From Chitinophagales bacterium (GTDB taxonomy: Bacteria > Bacteroidota > Bacteroidia > Chitinophagales > UBA10324), in assembly GCA_019694975.1 (NCBI GenBank), contig JAIBAY010000006.1, positions 62,001 through 126,000 of the forward strand: a stretch of DNA of 64,000 nucleotides. Reading direction: 5' to 3'. A program made the position numbers and the translations under genes. Positions 44,033 to 52,653 of this stretch are shown piece by piece. Each line of letters opens with the position of its first letter. Positions within the stretch are counted from its first letter, which is position 1. A model generated the notes under the pieces. That model made no database searches. It saw only the letters and a list, made by a program, of their open reading frames with translations, and was not told the origin of the DNA.

Positions 44033-45721
44033 TTATATGGCGGGATTATTAAACAACACTTTCGCCAGCCGTGTATCATGTCCGTAAATATCCTTTCGGA
44101 AATTTAACCGCCCTTTTCGGTCAACCCACGCTGTGAAATAGGCAATAAAAACCGGAACAGGTGTCTTCAGCGAAACGGTAGTCTCCTTATTGCTGTTCAT
44201 CGCAACAGCGATTTTCTCCGGTGTCCATAATGAATCATTACGCAGCAGGTACTCCGCCAGCCTTACCGGTTCACCAACCCTGATGCAGCCATGGCTGAAG
44301 GCCCGCGCCGGTTCATTGAACAGGCTCTTCGAGGGCGTATCATGCAGATAAATCGAATAGTTGTTGGGGAAAAGAAACTTGACACGGCCCAGGGAATTAT
44401 TCGGCCCCGGTTTTTGACGGATGGCATAAGGGAAATTGTATCCGGAATAGTTGCTCCAGTTCACAGCGGAAGGACTGATTACTTTTCCGCCTCCCACCAC
44501 TTCCATGTTATGGCTTGAGATATAGTTTGCATTTCGTTTCGCCGCCGGTAATATTTCCTTTGCAATAATACTGGCGGGAATATTCCAGTAAGGGCTGAAG
44601 ACGATATACCGCATATTGTCGTTGAAAATCACGGTCTGATTGGTAACAGAACCTACCACCACATTACATTCCCACATCATGGAATCATGTTCATACACAT
44701 GCAGCCTGAATTCCGGGATGTTCACCGCCAGGTAATCTCCTTCCAGTTTCGCCGGCACCCAGCGGCTGCGCTCCATGTTCACAATGATCTGCTGTATGCG
44801 CAGGCTGACAGGAATGTTCAATGCTTCTATCATCGCATTGCCGATTACACCGTCCACTGCAAGGCCGTGGCGGTCCTGGAAATTCTTCACCGCCGCTTCC
44901 AGCTGATCATCATAATGCGGGCTCAGTGTATCAGCGGTTGTCAAATCTTCCAGCAGATAAAGCCGTTTGCGGATCGTACGGATCACTTGCGAGGAATCGC
45001 CCGGTTTATAGGATTTCTTATCAGCCACAATGGTTTCCCAATCGTGCCGCTGTTCGAGCGCGTAATATTTTTTGAGTTGTGTCTTTAGCAGATCGTACTG
45101 ACGGTACACCGTTTTTTGCTGCGCGAAATACGCAGGATTCGACAGCATCGAATCAAGGATGGCTACATAAGGCAACCGCTTGCGTTTAATGAACCAATCG
45201 AAATCCTTCAGTTCCTGATCACCGATGCCGCCCCATATCTCCTGTGCATACTTAAAGAAGGAAGCGGATAGCAGCAACTCTGTTTCTGTGATCACAGGGT
45301 CAACGCCTTGCATGACATAAGCGCCGCCTGACAGTGAATCATAGAGCAATTTAAGGCGGGGATGAAAGACCGTTGTATCGGTAATGCCTTCTTCGCGGTA
45401 GTTCATCAGCATGTTCATGAAATTGGCTGCCTGTTCAGCCATGCCATCATTATTGAACCAGGCAAACTGATAGTTACGCGGTTGATAAAACTTCCACAAC
45501 TGATCATGCTGCGCTTTAAATTCAGGATGCGTGTCCAGGAATTGGGCGAGGGCAGCACTGTCGAGGAACAGATTATTCACACTGGCCGGTTGAATCCAGG
45601 CGCTGTCGGACTGATGCTCATCACCCGTGACGGAACGCTTACCTGTTTCCGCTCCGCATCCATATAACATTATTAATGCAGCAAAAAGGAATGACAAAGC
45701 CGGCCGGACGTGTGATATCAT
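44033..45721 (-). CDS. Lipoprotein L,D-transpeptidase (YcbB/LdtD-like)
   Basis: 562 residues. N-terminal signal ends in a lipobox (LIMLYGC), so the protein is probably a periplasmic lipoprotein. A scaffold region contains a PG_binding_1 domain (AAVKNFQDRHGLAVDGVIGNAMIEA, near ~290). The YkuD catalytic domain follows (SRWVPAKLEGDYLAVNIPEFRLHVYE) with the nucleophile Cys in FSHGCIRVGEP. Such enzymes make 3-3 peptidoglycan cross-links. ATG 45721. It converges on mqnC with a 15-base gap. Confidence 0.9.
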   Translation of the reverse strand: MISHVRPALSFLFAALIMLYGCGAETGKRSVTGDEHQSDSAWIQPASVNNLFLDSAALAQFLDTHPEFKAQHDQLWKFYQPRNYQFAWFNNDGMAEQAANFMNMLMNYREEGITDTTVFHPRLKLLYDSLSGGAYVMQGVDPVITETELLLSASFFKYAQEIWGGIGDQELKDFDWFIKRKRLPYVAILDSMLSNPAYFAQQKTVYRQYDLLKTQLKKYYALEQRHDWETIVADKKSYKPGDSSQVIRTIRKRLYLLEDLTTADTLSPHYDDQLEAAVKNFQDRHGLAVDGVIGNAMIEALNIPVSLRIQQIIVNMERSRWVPAKLEGDYLAVNIPEFRLHVYEHDSMMWECNVVVGSVTNQTVIFNDNMRYIVFSPYWNIPASIIAKEILPAAKRNANYISSHNMEVVGGGKVISPSAVNWSNYSGYNFPYAIRQKPGPNNSLGRVKFLFPNNYSIYLHDTPSKSLFNEPARAFSHGCIRVGEPVRLAEYLLRNDSLWTPEKIAVAMNSNKETTVSLKTPVPVFIAYFTAWVDRKGRLNFRKDIYGHDTRLAKVLFNNPAI

Positions 45722-45837
45722 TGGATAAATGAATGAAGGCTAAAATTACAGAGGAATTGAAAGATGTGTTTTACAGTGAGATACTATGGCGGCAAGATAT
45801 TGCATTATGACGCAGCAAAAGCTGATACCGGCACCAT

Positions 45838-46380
45838 TCATTGTTTTATTTTCGGCGGCATCTTCCGGTCCTTCTTCCTGAACGGAAATCTTTTTTCATC
45901 CCTGAATCCAACCACGCTGATATTGCCGTTCGTCTCCAGTTTGGCGATACTCACATCGCTGATGCTTTCGAAACCGTTTTCCCGGATGGCACCTTCCAGT
46001 TCATTTTCCGTGATCTGTTCCTTGCGGATATTGGCCGATACCGCTTTACCGTGATAGATCAGCAGGACAGGATCACCTTCAATCAGCTTGCTGAATTCCC
46101 TGTTTTTATACATGAGCCGTTTGAAAAGAAAGTTTAATAAGAAAAGGGTTACGGCAGAGGCAATGCCTGCCAACAGGCTGTCCCAGTCACCATTAACCAT
46201 AGCATTCTGAACAGCATTGCTGATCAGCAACAGGAATACAAGATCGGTGATGGATAACTGGCCAATCTCGCGCTTGCCGAATGCAATTATGGCAAACACC
46301 AGGAACAGGTACACACTTGCAGTAGCCAGTACCACAATCAGGTAATTCGGATGAGTGGCAGCGGATGAGAGTATATTCAT
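45838..46380 (-). CDS. DUF421 (YetF-like) membrane protein
   Basis: 180 residues from ATG 46380 (MNILSSAATHPN). Three hydrophobic segments at the N-terminus are followed by the DUF421 soluble domain: GKREIGQLSITDLVFLLLISNAVQNAM, then IEGDPVLLIYHGKAVSANIRKEQITENEL. The tail is strongly basic. Bacillus homologues (YetF, YrbG) have been linked to spore germination and membrane lipid metabolism; the role here is unknown. An upstream in-frame ATG at 46410 is less likely. Confidence 0.85.
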   Translation of the reverse strand: MNILSSAATHPNYLIVVLATASVYLFLVFAIIAFGKREIGQLSITDLVFLLLISNAVQNAMVNGDWDSLLAGIASAVTLFLLNFLFKRLMYKNREFSKLIEGDPVLLIYHGKAVSANIRKEQITENELEGAIRENGFESISDVSIAKLETNGNISVVGFRDEKRFPFRKKDRKMPPKIKQ

Positions 46381-46612
46381 CAACGGATAAGGTTTAGATG
46401 TTGCTCCCAAGTTCGGATTTATTTTGCAGTAGTCCGTCGGCGCTGCCGCATGCTGGCAGGTCAGTCAGCTTTTATGCTATCCAATACGGAGCGTATCCGG
46501 ACTTGATGTTGCATTTTTGTTTACCGCAGATTACAACGGGTTCAGCATAAAATCTCATATTACAGGTGCACTGAGGTATGATGAGGCATAATCATACAGC
46601 AGGCGGCAAGTC

Positions 46613-47104
46613 ATGAAAGATAACCGGACCCTCTTCTCCCTGTTGCTGTCGAACCTGTTTTTTACAATGCTACAGCCCGGCATTGTCGCAGGATTGATAC
46701 CTGTACTGATTGTAAAAGATGAACTGCATAAATCATTCGACGTTTCATTCACATGGGTGCACTATACAGGAACAGCGTTTTTTATAACAGGCCTGATCAT
46801 CCTGTTGCACTGTATCATCCGTTTTGCGGTTAAAGGCCGTGGCACGCTTTCTCCCGTTGATCCGGCTACACGGCTGGTGGTTTCAGGGCTGTATCGTTAT
46901 ACCCGCAATCCAATGTATGTCGGCGTCATGATGATGTTATGCGGTGAAGCCATTTTTTTCAAGTCAAACTGCCTCTGGTTTTATTCAATCATTGCCTTTG
47001 CAGCTTTTAATGCATTTATCATTTTATACGAAGAGCCGCGCCTGCGGAAAACTTTCGGGCAGGAATATGAAGCCTATCTGAACAGCACCGGCAGATGGTT
47101 CTGA
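46613..47104 (+). CDS. Isoprenylcysteine methyltransferase (ICMT)-like membrane protein
   Basis: 163 residues with four hydrophobic segments. The C-terminal half carries the conserved LVVSGLYRYTRNPMYVGVMMML and EEPRLRKTFGQEYEAY blocks typical of ICMT and phospholipid N-methyltransferase relatives, which use S-adenosylmethionine in the membrane. The bacterial substrate is usually unknown. ATG 46613. Confidence 0.82.
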   Translation: MKDNRTLFSLLLSNLFFTMLQPGIVAGLIPVLIVKDELHKSFDVSFTWVHYTGTAFFITGLIILLHCIIRFAVKGRGTLSPVDPATRLVVSGLYRYTRNPMYVGVMMMLCGEAIFFKSNCLWFYSIIAFAAFNAFIILYEEPRLRKTFGQEYEAYLNSTGRWF

Positions 47105-47245
47105 TGCATTGAGCCGGCCGGCAAAGCCGGTATGCGCCGTATCGCTGCATTCAATTTAACAATCCTTGAACAGCATTGAATAATTGGATTTTATTACATG
47201 AATAATTGTAGATTAGTACACAGCAACCAGTCATAAAACCTGCAC

Positions 47246-47668
47246 ATGGCAAAAAATAAAACCACGGTAACCACGGCAAGTGTAAAAGGCTATATCAATG
47301 CCGTAAAAGATGAAACCAAACGTAAAGACAGTTTCGCGCTGCTCGGGCTTTTCAAAAAAATAACCGGCATGGAACCACGGTTATGGGGTCCGTCTATCAT
47401 CGGTTTTGGCAGCTATCATTACCGTTATGAAAGCGGACGGGAGGGAGATAGCCCGCTGATAGCATTTTCTCCCAGGGCAGCTGCCATCACCATATACCTT
47501 TCCGGAAATTTTGACAAGCGGGATGAATTGCTGGCGCAGCTGGGTAAGCACAAAACAGAAAAGGGATGCATCTACATCAGGAAGCTGGAAGATATCAATA
47601 CCGTGATTTTGCAAAAAATGATTGCCGCTCATATACGGCATATTCAGCAACTTTATCCGTCCAAATAA
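47246..47668 (+). CDS. DUF1801 domain protein
   Basis: 140 residues with the YdhG-like DUF1801 fold. Visible family blocks are GYINAVKDETKRKDSFALL, MEPRLWGPSIIGFGSYHYRYESGREGD and the C-terminal KGCIYIRKLEDINTVILQKMI. No enzymatic activity is established for the family. ATG 47246. Cytoplasmic, single gene. Confidence 0.85.
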   Translation: MAKNKTTVTTASVKGYINAVKDETKRKDSFALLGLFKKITGMEPRLWGPSIIGFGSYHYRYESGREGDSPLIAFSPRAAAITIYLSGNFDKRDELLAQLGKHKTEKGCIYIRKLEDINTVILQKMIAAHIRHIQQLYPSK

Positions 47669-47720
47669 ATTCCGCTGTTATTGATCATGCAATTGTTTAC
47701 CGCTTCATCAGTATATAAAC

Positions 47721-48374
47721 ATGCACAGCAATAAAGAATTGACGGAAAACGGGCCGAAAGCGACCGCGCGCATAGAAGCCTTCAGCGATGGTGTTTTTGC
47801 CATAGCCATCACGCTGCTGATTTTAGAACTGATTCAGATCATTCATGTAAAGGGAGCGGAAGGATTACAGGCGTTGCTGCTTGGTCACTGGGAGTCGTTA
47901 CTGGCATTCATGCTCGGATTTATCACGATACTCATCTGTTGGATCAATCATCACCTGGCCTTCTGCTATATCAGCAAAACGGACAGCCACCTGATGTGGG
48001 TGAATGGTTTTGTATTGCTGGTGGTGACATTCACTCCATTTCCAACCGCCATTCTTGCCGGATACTTTGAGCGGGAGACGAACTATGCCCTTGCCTTTTT
48101 CGGGTTCAACTATTTTATGATGTCAGTAGCGGCCTACAGCCTGTGCGCCTATGTTTACTATAAAAAACTGATCGCAGACAGCAGCCGCGGTTTATTCTAT
48201 CGCTTAACCCTGCTTTACGGCTGTGCGATCGTTTATACACTGATCATATTTTTTATCTGCTTTGTTTCTGTTCCTGTTGCCATCATCTGTTACTGCCTGC
48301 TGTTTGTGGTTTTTGCCTATCCGAAGGAGTTTGCGGAAAGGTTACCGGCACGAAGCAGCAGCAGCAAAGCGTGA
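47721..48374 (+). CDS. TMEM175-family potassium channel
   Basis: 217 residues with six hydrophobic segments. The N-terminal RIEAFSDGVFAIAITLLILEL contains the FSD motif of the bacterial TMEM175 (DUF1211) channels, whose first helix forms the pore in a tetramer. Bacterial members conduct potassium with low selectivity. ATG 47721. It is the last gene of normal base composition before the AT-rich defence region. Confidence 0.88.
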   Translation: MHSNKELTENGPKATARIEAFSDGVFAIAITLLILELIQIIHVKGAEGLQALLLGHWESLLAFMLGFITILICWINHHLAFCYISKTDSHLMWVNGFVLLVVTFTPFPTAILAGYFERETNYALAFFGFNYFMMSVAAYSLCAYVYYKKLIADSSRGLFYRLTLLYGCAIVYTLIIFFICFVSVPVAIICYCLLFVVFAYPKEFAERLPARSSSSKA

Positions 48375-48401
48375 AAGGGTGATCTGGTTGCGACTATATT
48401 A

Positions 48402-48416
48402 CTGTTATCGGTAACT
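48402..48416 (+). repeat. Left imperfect direct repeat flanking the AT-rich island
   Basis: CTGTTATCGGTAACT; 14 of 15 bases match CTGTTATCAGTAACT at 54880-54894, in the same orientation, on the other side of the Detocs-like operon. It may be an attachment site or target duplication. Such a match can also arise by chance, so this is tentative. Confidence 0.35.
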
Positions 48417-48567
48417 CTATTGGCGACCGTGCAGACATCAAACGGGCAGTTTAAGACAAACCAGACGACTTGACACCGCTACTCATTGACAGCAGACGCT
48501 TCAAAATAAATAATTAAAAAAACGTCAACGCACAAAAAAATAATTTGAATTTCTATGGTAGCCGCAC

Positions 48568-48632
48568 AAAACACACTTTCATTTTTTTGCTCACCCTCAA
48601 ACCCACCCCGAAAAAAAATGAAAGAGTGTTTT
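48568..48632. repeat. Inverted repeat upstream of the Detocs-like operon
   Basis: Two 21-base arms, 48568-48588 and 48612-48632, are reverse complements at 20 of 21 positions, with a 23-base C-rich loop. It lies just before the operon promoter. The 9-base motif GCCAACGCT follows at 48634-48642 and recurs at 54296-54304 beyond the operon. It could be a cassette boundary or the terminator of an earlier neighbour. Confidence 0.8.
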
Positions 48633-48643
48633 CGCCAACGCTT

Positions 48644-48676
48644 TTTGAAATTCAGAAACATTAAAACTTATCTTTG
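48644..48676 (+). promoter_or_regulatory. Promoter of the Detocs-like operon
   Basis: TTTG at 48644-48647, a 21-base spacer, then TATCTTTG at 48669-48676. Both elements match the Bacteroidota consensus. The TTG at 48674 is part of the -7 box and cannot be the start codon if this promoter is used; GTG 48689 is then the first in-frame candidate. Confidence 0.75.
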
Positions 48677-48688
48677 AAAACAAAAAAG

Positions 48689-51600
48689 GTGATAGAAACA
48701 AAACATAAGGTTGTATCTCATAAGGCAGATGAAATTGCTTTAGGTAAAAGGATTGCTAGATCGCAATTCAGCTTTATCGTTGGCGCAAAGAAGGACAGGC
48801 GGAGAGCTTACTACCGTTTAAAAAACACTCTTGAATATCCTGCCCTTTGTGCTGCTGCTGATTTTGTTGACAGAAATATTCCTGAAAACTTCAGAGAACT
48901 CATGTTTGGAAATGCCTTGCCAAAGAGTTACAAAGAGTTAGGCAAATGCGACTTTTCATACACAACAGAACATTTCATCAACGAAATAAACTGGACTTTA
49001 ATTTCAATTCGCAAATATGCCTATCAAATAAATTTGTTCTTAGTATACAAAGAACTTTATGAGACCAATCTTCTATTAGGTGATTATGAAGAAGCAGAAA
49101 AGTATCTTGATAAAATTGAGCAAGAGATTTGTTTTTCTCTCTGGACTTTAGAGAACAGATTTCTTATTAAGGAATACAATGGTTCAAGTGCAGACAGCAA
49201 GGATTTCTTAAGTCAGTTCAATGAGGAAAACCAATCAGATGCTTATACAAAGTCATTAGCTCATTATTTAAGTTTGAGAGCAGAGCGGACATTGTCAGTA
49301 AACCGTTTCAATGCCGACTTAGAATTAGCGTTAAGCAAAATTCAAGGAGACAAGAAGCAAGAGCACATTGACTACTACCTTTTCAAGTTATCCTTTTTAA
49401 ATCATTTGAAGTTTACAAACTATGTAGAGATTATCGCTTACGATTTTCAGCATAGTGTTATTGACAGATATTTGAATTTAAGAAAAGTTTTAATAAATCT
49501 TCTGACTACTGCTAATCAAATGGTGGAGAAAGTTGAAGATGGAAAAACAATCAAAGCGTATGTTCTAAATCGCATAAACTATCTAATCCGAAAAATCAAC
49601 GACCCTACTTTGTTTAAACTAAAACTTTTCGCAAGTGAAAAGTTATTTCCTGCATTTGACGAAGCGGAAAGCAAAGCAGAGGTTTCAATTATTGACAAAT
49701 ACACAACGGGTTTTTATCAAGAAGCAGAGGAAGAATTGAGGGAACTTCTTTTGAAGAAGCCAACTCAATTTGACCTTTACGACTTGTATGTAAAATCACT
49801 CATCTATCAGAAGAAGCCATTTGCAACAGTTGGCAATTCCAAAAGCATTCAAAACCAGATTCTACATGAAATGTATCGTATTGTTTCTGTTAGTATGAAT
49901 CCGACAGAAGCAGGAATAAATCTTTTGCGAATAGCAAACAACATTACAAGTTGTGTATTGAGTTATGGTATTGCAGATTTTGTTTTTCATCAGACAAAGG
50001 GGAAAGAAGAAAGAAAACTTTTAGCGAGGCTATGTTTCAATGCGGCCAATCCTGCCATCAATGAAATCTACACTGACACAGAATCACAATTGAACTATCT
50101 TGAATTTCTCAAAACGAAATTTCCAACTTCAATCACGATTGATTTCTTTTTAAATAAGATTCAGAACATTGACAATATTTCTTTCTTTGAAAAGAAACTA
50201 CCTGATGTAAAATACAAAACTGAACTTGCAAAAGCACTTCAAAGAAAGAATGACTTTGAAGGAGCAGCAAGAATATGGGAATACCTAATTGAAAAGTATC
50301 AGGAAACAGTTCCTGTTTTAGAAACCGCAATAAAAAATCTTTACATCTGCTATGAAGAATTGAAGCGATTTGATGATTGCGTAAAACTTTTCGTTGATAG
50401 TTTTTTTCACAACAACTTTATCATTGACAAGATTGAAGTCCAGTCGTTGCTGAAAAAGATTAAAGAAAATCGTTTCAAAGTTGTAAGCCCCAATATTGAA
50501 CTTCCCATTTTCTACACGATAGTTTCGGCAGACGAGAACGAAACTCACACCGCATTTGAAAGATTCAATTTTAGTTTCGGAGTTTGCAAGCCTTCTGAAT
50601 TAATTCCAAGTTTTGATAAGTTAGAAAGCCATAAAATAATTTTCTATTTAAAGCATACTTGTGGAGCAGAAATATTAAAGCACTCCATTCACATCAACGG
50701 ATCAAAAGAGCGGCTTGAAGAGAGATTAGCGATTTGTAAATTTCTAATAGACAAGGATGCTGAGGATAAAACTTTCTATGATGATGAAATTAAATCTATC
50801 ACCAACATTCTGATTATTCAAAAAGGCTTGCTTGAACTTGATGAGAGTAAAATTTATGTGAATGAGCAAGGAATAATTTCAAATGAGTTAAAAGAATGCG
50901 AAGCAATTTATAGTCGCTTTAAAAACATTGCTAAGATTGCAGACAAAAGTAAGATTTGGTTGCTTGATAAAAGAGGAAGATTAACAACCCTAACTTATAC
51001 AGAGGAGTCCACATTATCAGAGAAGGTGGAGTATTCCAGCAATCCTGTTTATGACATTTACAAAGAACTGTTTGATGAGATAAAAGAAAAATTTCTTCAC
51101 AGCAAGTTTGGAATTGTCGCTTATTTGAGCACACGAATAAGACATGGAGTATTGCTGGGTGAAATCAGACCAATATTTGAGAAGCATAAACTAATAACAC
51201 AGAAAGAAGGGGAAACATCTACATACAAAAAAAATCAACACTGGGAAAATATGTATCCGTATGAATCTAACCTCAGTAAAGGAAAGATTCAAACTCTGCT
51301 GAAAGATTTTTCTTACAGCATTGACGGTTTAATTTTTGATCTGATTAAAAAGTATCTGCAAGTTTTAGACAAAGAAAAGAATCCTGATGCTTGGTTTGAT
51401 TATGATTTTGAGGATGAGGACTTGTATTGGTTTTCAATCAGAGCAATTAAGACGAAGGACTTCAACCAATTTGCAAAGGATGTGTTTGAAATACTTTGGG
51501 AAAAGACAGACCAAAATCTCAACCTGATACGTGAAAAAATTCAGAATGACATTGCTAAACAATTCAATGAATTATTTGACTGCCTTGAAAAAGACATGGT

Positions 51601-52207
51601 TGAATTGTTGGGGGCAAACACTGCACAAAGTATAGTTACAGAAATAAAAGCATGTTCAACTGAAACCCAAACTGTAATTCGGAGAGTTAGTAGTTGGTTT
51701 AAGAGAAGTGGAACACAGACATCTGACTTCCAATTAAACAATTTGGTGGACATTGTAATGGAACACTCAAACAAAACACACCAGAACAAGCGAATTAACC
51801 TTGACAGGCAAATGGATTTCAACTGCACAATTAAAGGAGAATTCTATACACACTTTGCAGATTTGCTTCGCATCTTCTTTGAAAACATTTTAAAACATGC
51901 TGACGATAAAGTTCTAATTATTAATTCAAAAATTACAACCAGCTCAATAGACAACTATTTGACGATAACAATTGAAAACAATGTAACCAATGCAGCCAGC
52001 ATTGAAGCATTAAAAAATGTTTGGGGTGCAGAGACAATGAATGTTTCAAAACTATTAAGTGAAGGGAAATCAGGGTTTCACAAAGCGAACAAAATTGTCA
52101 AATCTGATTTTAAGAACGACACCAATTCACTATTCACAGCATTAGACGAATCAGAAGTTGTTTTTACTGTTGGTGCTAAAATCAGTTTATCAGAAATAAC
52201 AACATGA
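48689..52207 (+). CDS. TPR sensor histidine-kinase-like protein, DtcA-like (Detocs)
   Basis: About 1172 residues. The N-terminal ~800 are helical, with TPR-like stretches (e.g. YKELYETNLLLGDYEEAEKYL; KALQRKNDFEGAARIWEYL). A candidate phospho-acceptor His is in LSTRIRHGVLLGEIR (about residue 819 from this start). The C-terminal part is a degenerate HATPase domain with the N-box FFENILKHADDK and a later EGKSGFHKANKIV glycine segment. No membrane segment, so it is a cytoplasmic sensor. The order kinase, receiver, receiver-nucleosidase matches Detocs, where the kinase senses phage infection and phosphorylates the effector. The start could also be TTG 48674. Very AT-rich compared with neighbours. 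It overlaps the next gene by ATGA. Confidence 0.85.
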   Translation: MIETKHKVVSHKADEIALGKRIARSQFSFIVGAKKDRRRAYYRLKNTLEYPALCAAADFVDRNIPENFRELMFGNALPKSYKELGKCDFSYTTEHFINEINWTLISIRKYAYQINLFLVYKELYETNLLLGDYEEAEKYLDKIEQEICFSLWTLENRFLIKEYNGSSADSKDFLSQFNEENQSDAYTKSLAHYLSLRAERTLSVNRFNADLELALSKIQGDKKQEHIDYYLFKLSFLNHLKFTNYVEIIAYDFQHSVIDRYLNLRKVLINLLTTANQMVEKVEDGKTIKAYVLNRINYLIRKINDPTLFKLKLFASEKLFPAFDEAESKAEVSIIDKYTTGFYQEAEEELRELLLKKPTQFDLYDLYVKSLIYQKKPFATVGNSKSIQNQILHEMYRIVSVSMNPTEAGINLLRIANNITSCVLSYGIADFVFHQTKGKEERKLLARLCFNAANPAINEIYTDTESQLNYLEFLKTKFPTSITIDFFLNKIQNIDNISFFEKKLPDVKYKTELAKALQRKNDFEGAARIWEYLIEKYQETVPVLETAIKNLYICYEELKRFDDCVKLFVDSFFHNNFIIDKIEVQSLLKKIKENRFKVVSPNIELPIFYTIVSADENETHTAFERFNFSFGVCKPSELIPSFDKLESHKIIFYLKHTCGAEILKHSIHINGSKERLEERLAICKFLIDKDAEDKTFYDDEIKSITNILIIQKGLLELDESKIYVNEQGIISNELKECEAIYSRFKNIAKIADKSKIWLLDKRGRLTTLTYTEESTLSEKVEYSSNPVYDIYKELFDEIKEKFLHSKFGIVAYLSTRIRHGVLLGEIRPIFEKHKLITQKEGETSTYKKNQHWENMYPYESNLSKGKIQTLLKDFSYSIDGLIFDLIKKYLQVLDKEKNPDAWFDYDFEDEDLYWFSIRAIKTKDFNQFAKDVFEILWEKTDQNLNLIREKIQNDIAKQFNELFDCLEKDMVELLGANTAQSIVTEIKACSTETQTVIRRVSSWFKRSGTQTSDFQLNNLVDIVMEHSNKTHQNKRINLDRQMDFNCTIKGEFYTHFADLLRIFFENILKHADDKVLIINSKITTSSIDNYLTITIENNVTNAASIEALKNVWGAETMNVSKLLSEGKSGFHKANKIVKSDFKNDTNSLFTALDESEVVFTVGAKISLSEITT

Positions 52208-52653
52208 AAATATTATTCATAGAAGACCATCCATATAAGTTAGGACAAGTAATGAACTTTCTTTCTGAAGCATTTCCCGATGCAGAAGTTGAGACAAGAG
52301 GTTCATACAACAGCGGTTTAAAGGAATTAATACTCCACAGCAAAAAATATGATTTCCTTCTCCTTGACATTAGTATGCCAAACTATGACATTTCTCCTGA
52401 GGAGAACGGTGGAGATTTTTTGCCATTAGCAGGAAAGCTAATCTTGAAGGAAATGTATTTGCGTGAGATTCCTACAAAAGCAATCGTAGTTACAATGCAC
52501 GGCAGTTTTGAAGACGGAACAAAACTTTCAGAGCTTGATACAAAATTGAAAACTGAGTTCAGCGATAATTACGTTGGACATGTTTACTTTACAGCAGTCA
52601 GCACAGAATGGAAAGAACAACTTGAAAAACTTATCAAACAACTACACAAATGA
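52204..52653 (+). CDS. Stand-alone receiver protein, DtcB-like (Detocs)
   Basis: 149 residues, a single response-regulator receiver domain with no output domain. The acidic pair Glu7-Asp8, the phosphate acceptor Asp55 (LLLDISMP) and Thr97 (VVTMHG) are present. The conserved Lys after strand 5 seems missing: the region reads HVYFTAVSTEW. In Detocs the free receiver acts as a phosphate sink that drains the kinase and prevents accidental activation of the toxic effector; that role is inferred here from gene order. It overlaps both neighbours by 4 bases (ATGA), so production is coupled. Confidence 0.85.
   Translation: MKILFIEDHPYKLGQVMNFLSEAFPDAEVETRGSYNSGLKELILHSKKYDFLLLDISMPNYDISPEENGGDFLPLAGKLILKEMYLREIPTKAIVVTMHGSFEDGTKLSELDTKLKTEFSDNYVGHVYFTAVSTEWKEQLEKLIKQLHK

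Noticed and set aside
48674-48676. TTG 48674 as the start codon of the kinase gene
   Set aside because: It is part of the -7 promoter box; GTG 48689 is preferred. Not fully excluded if another promoter is used.
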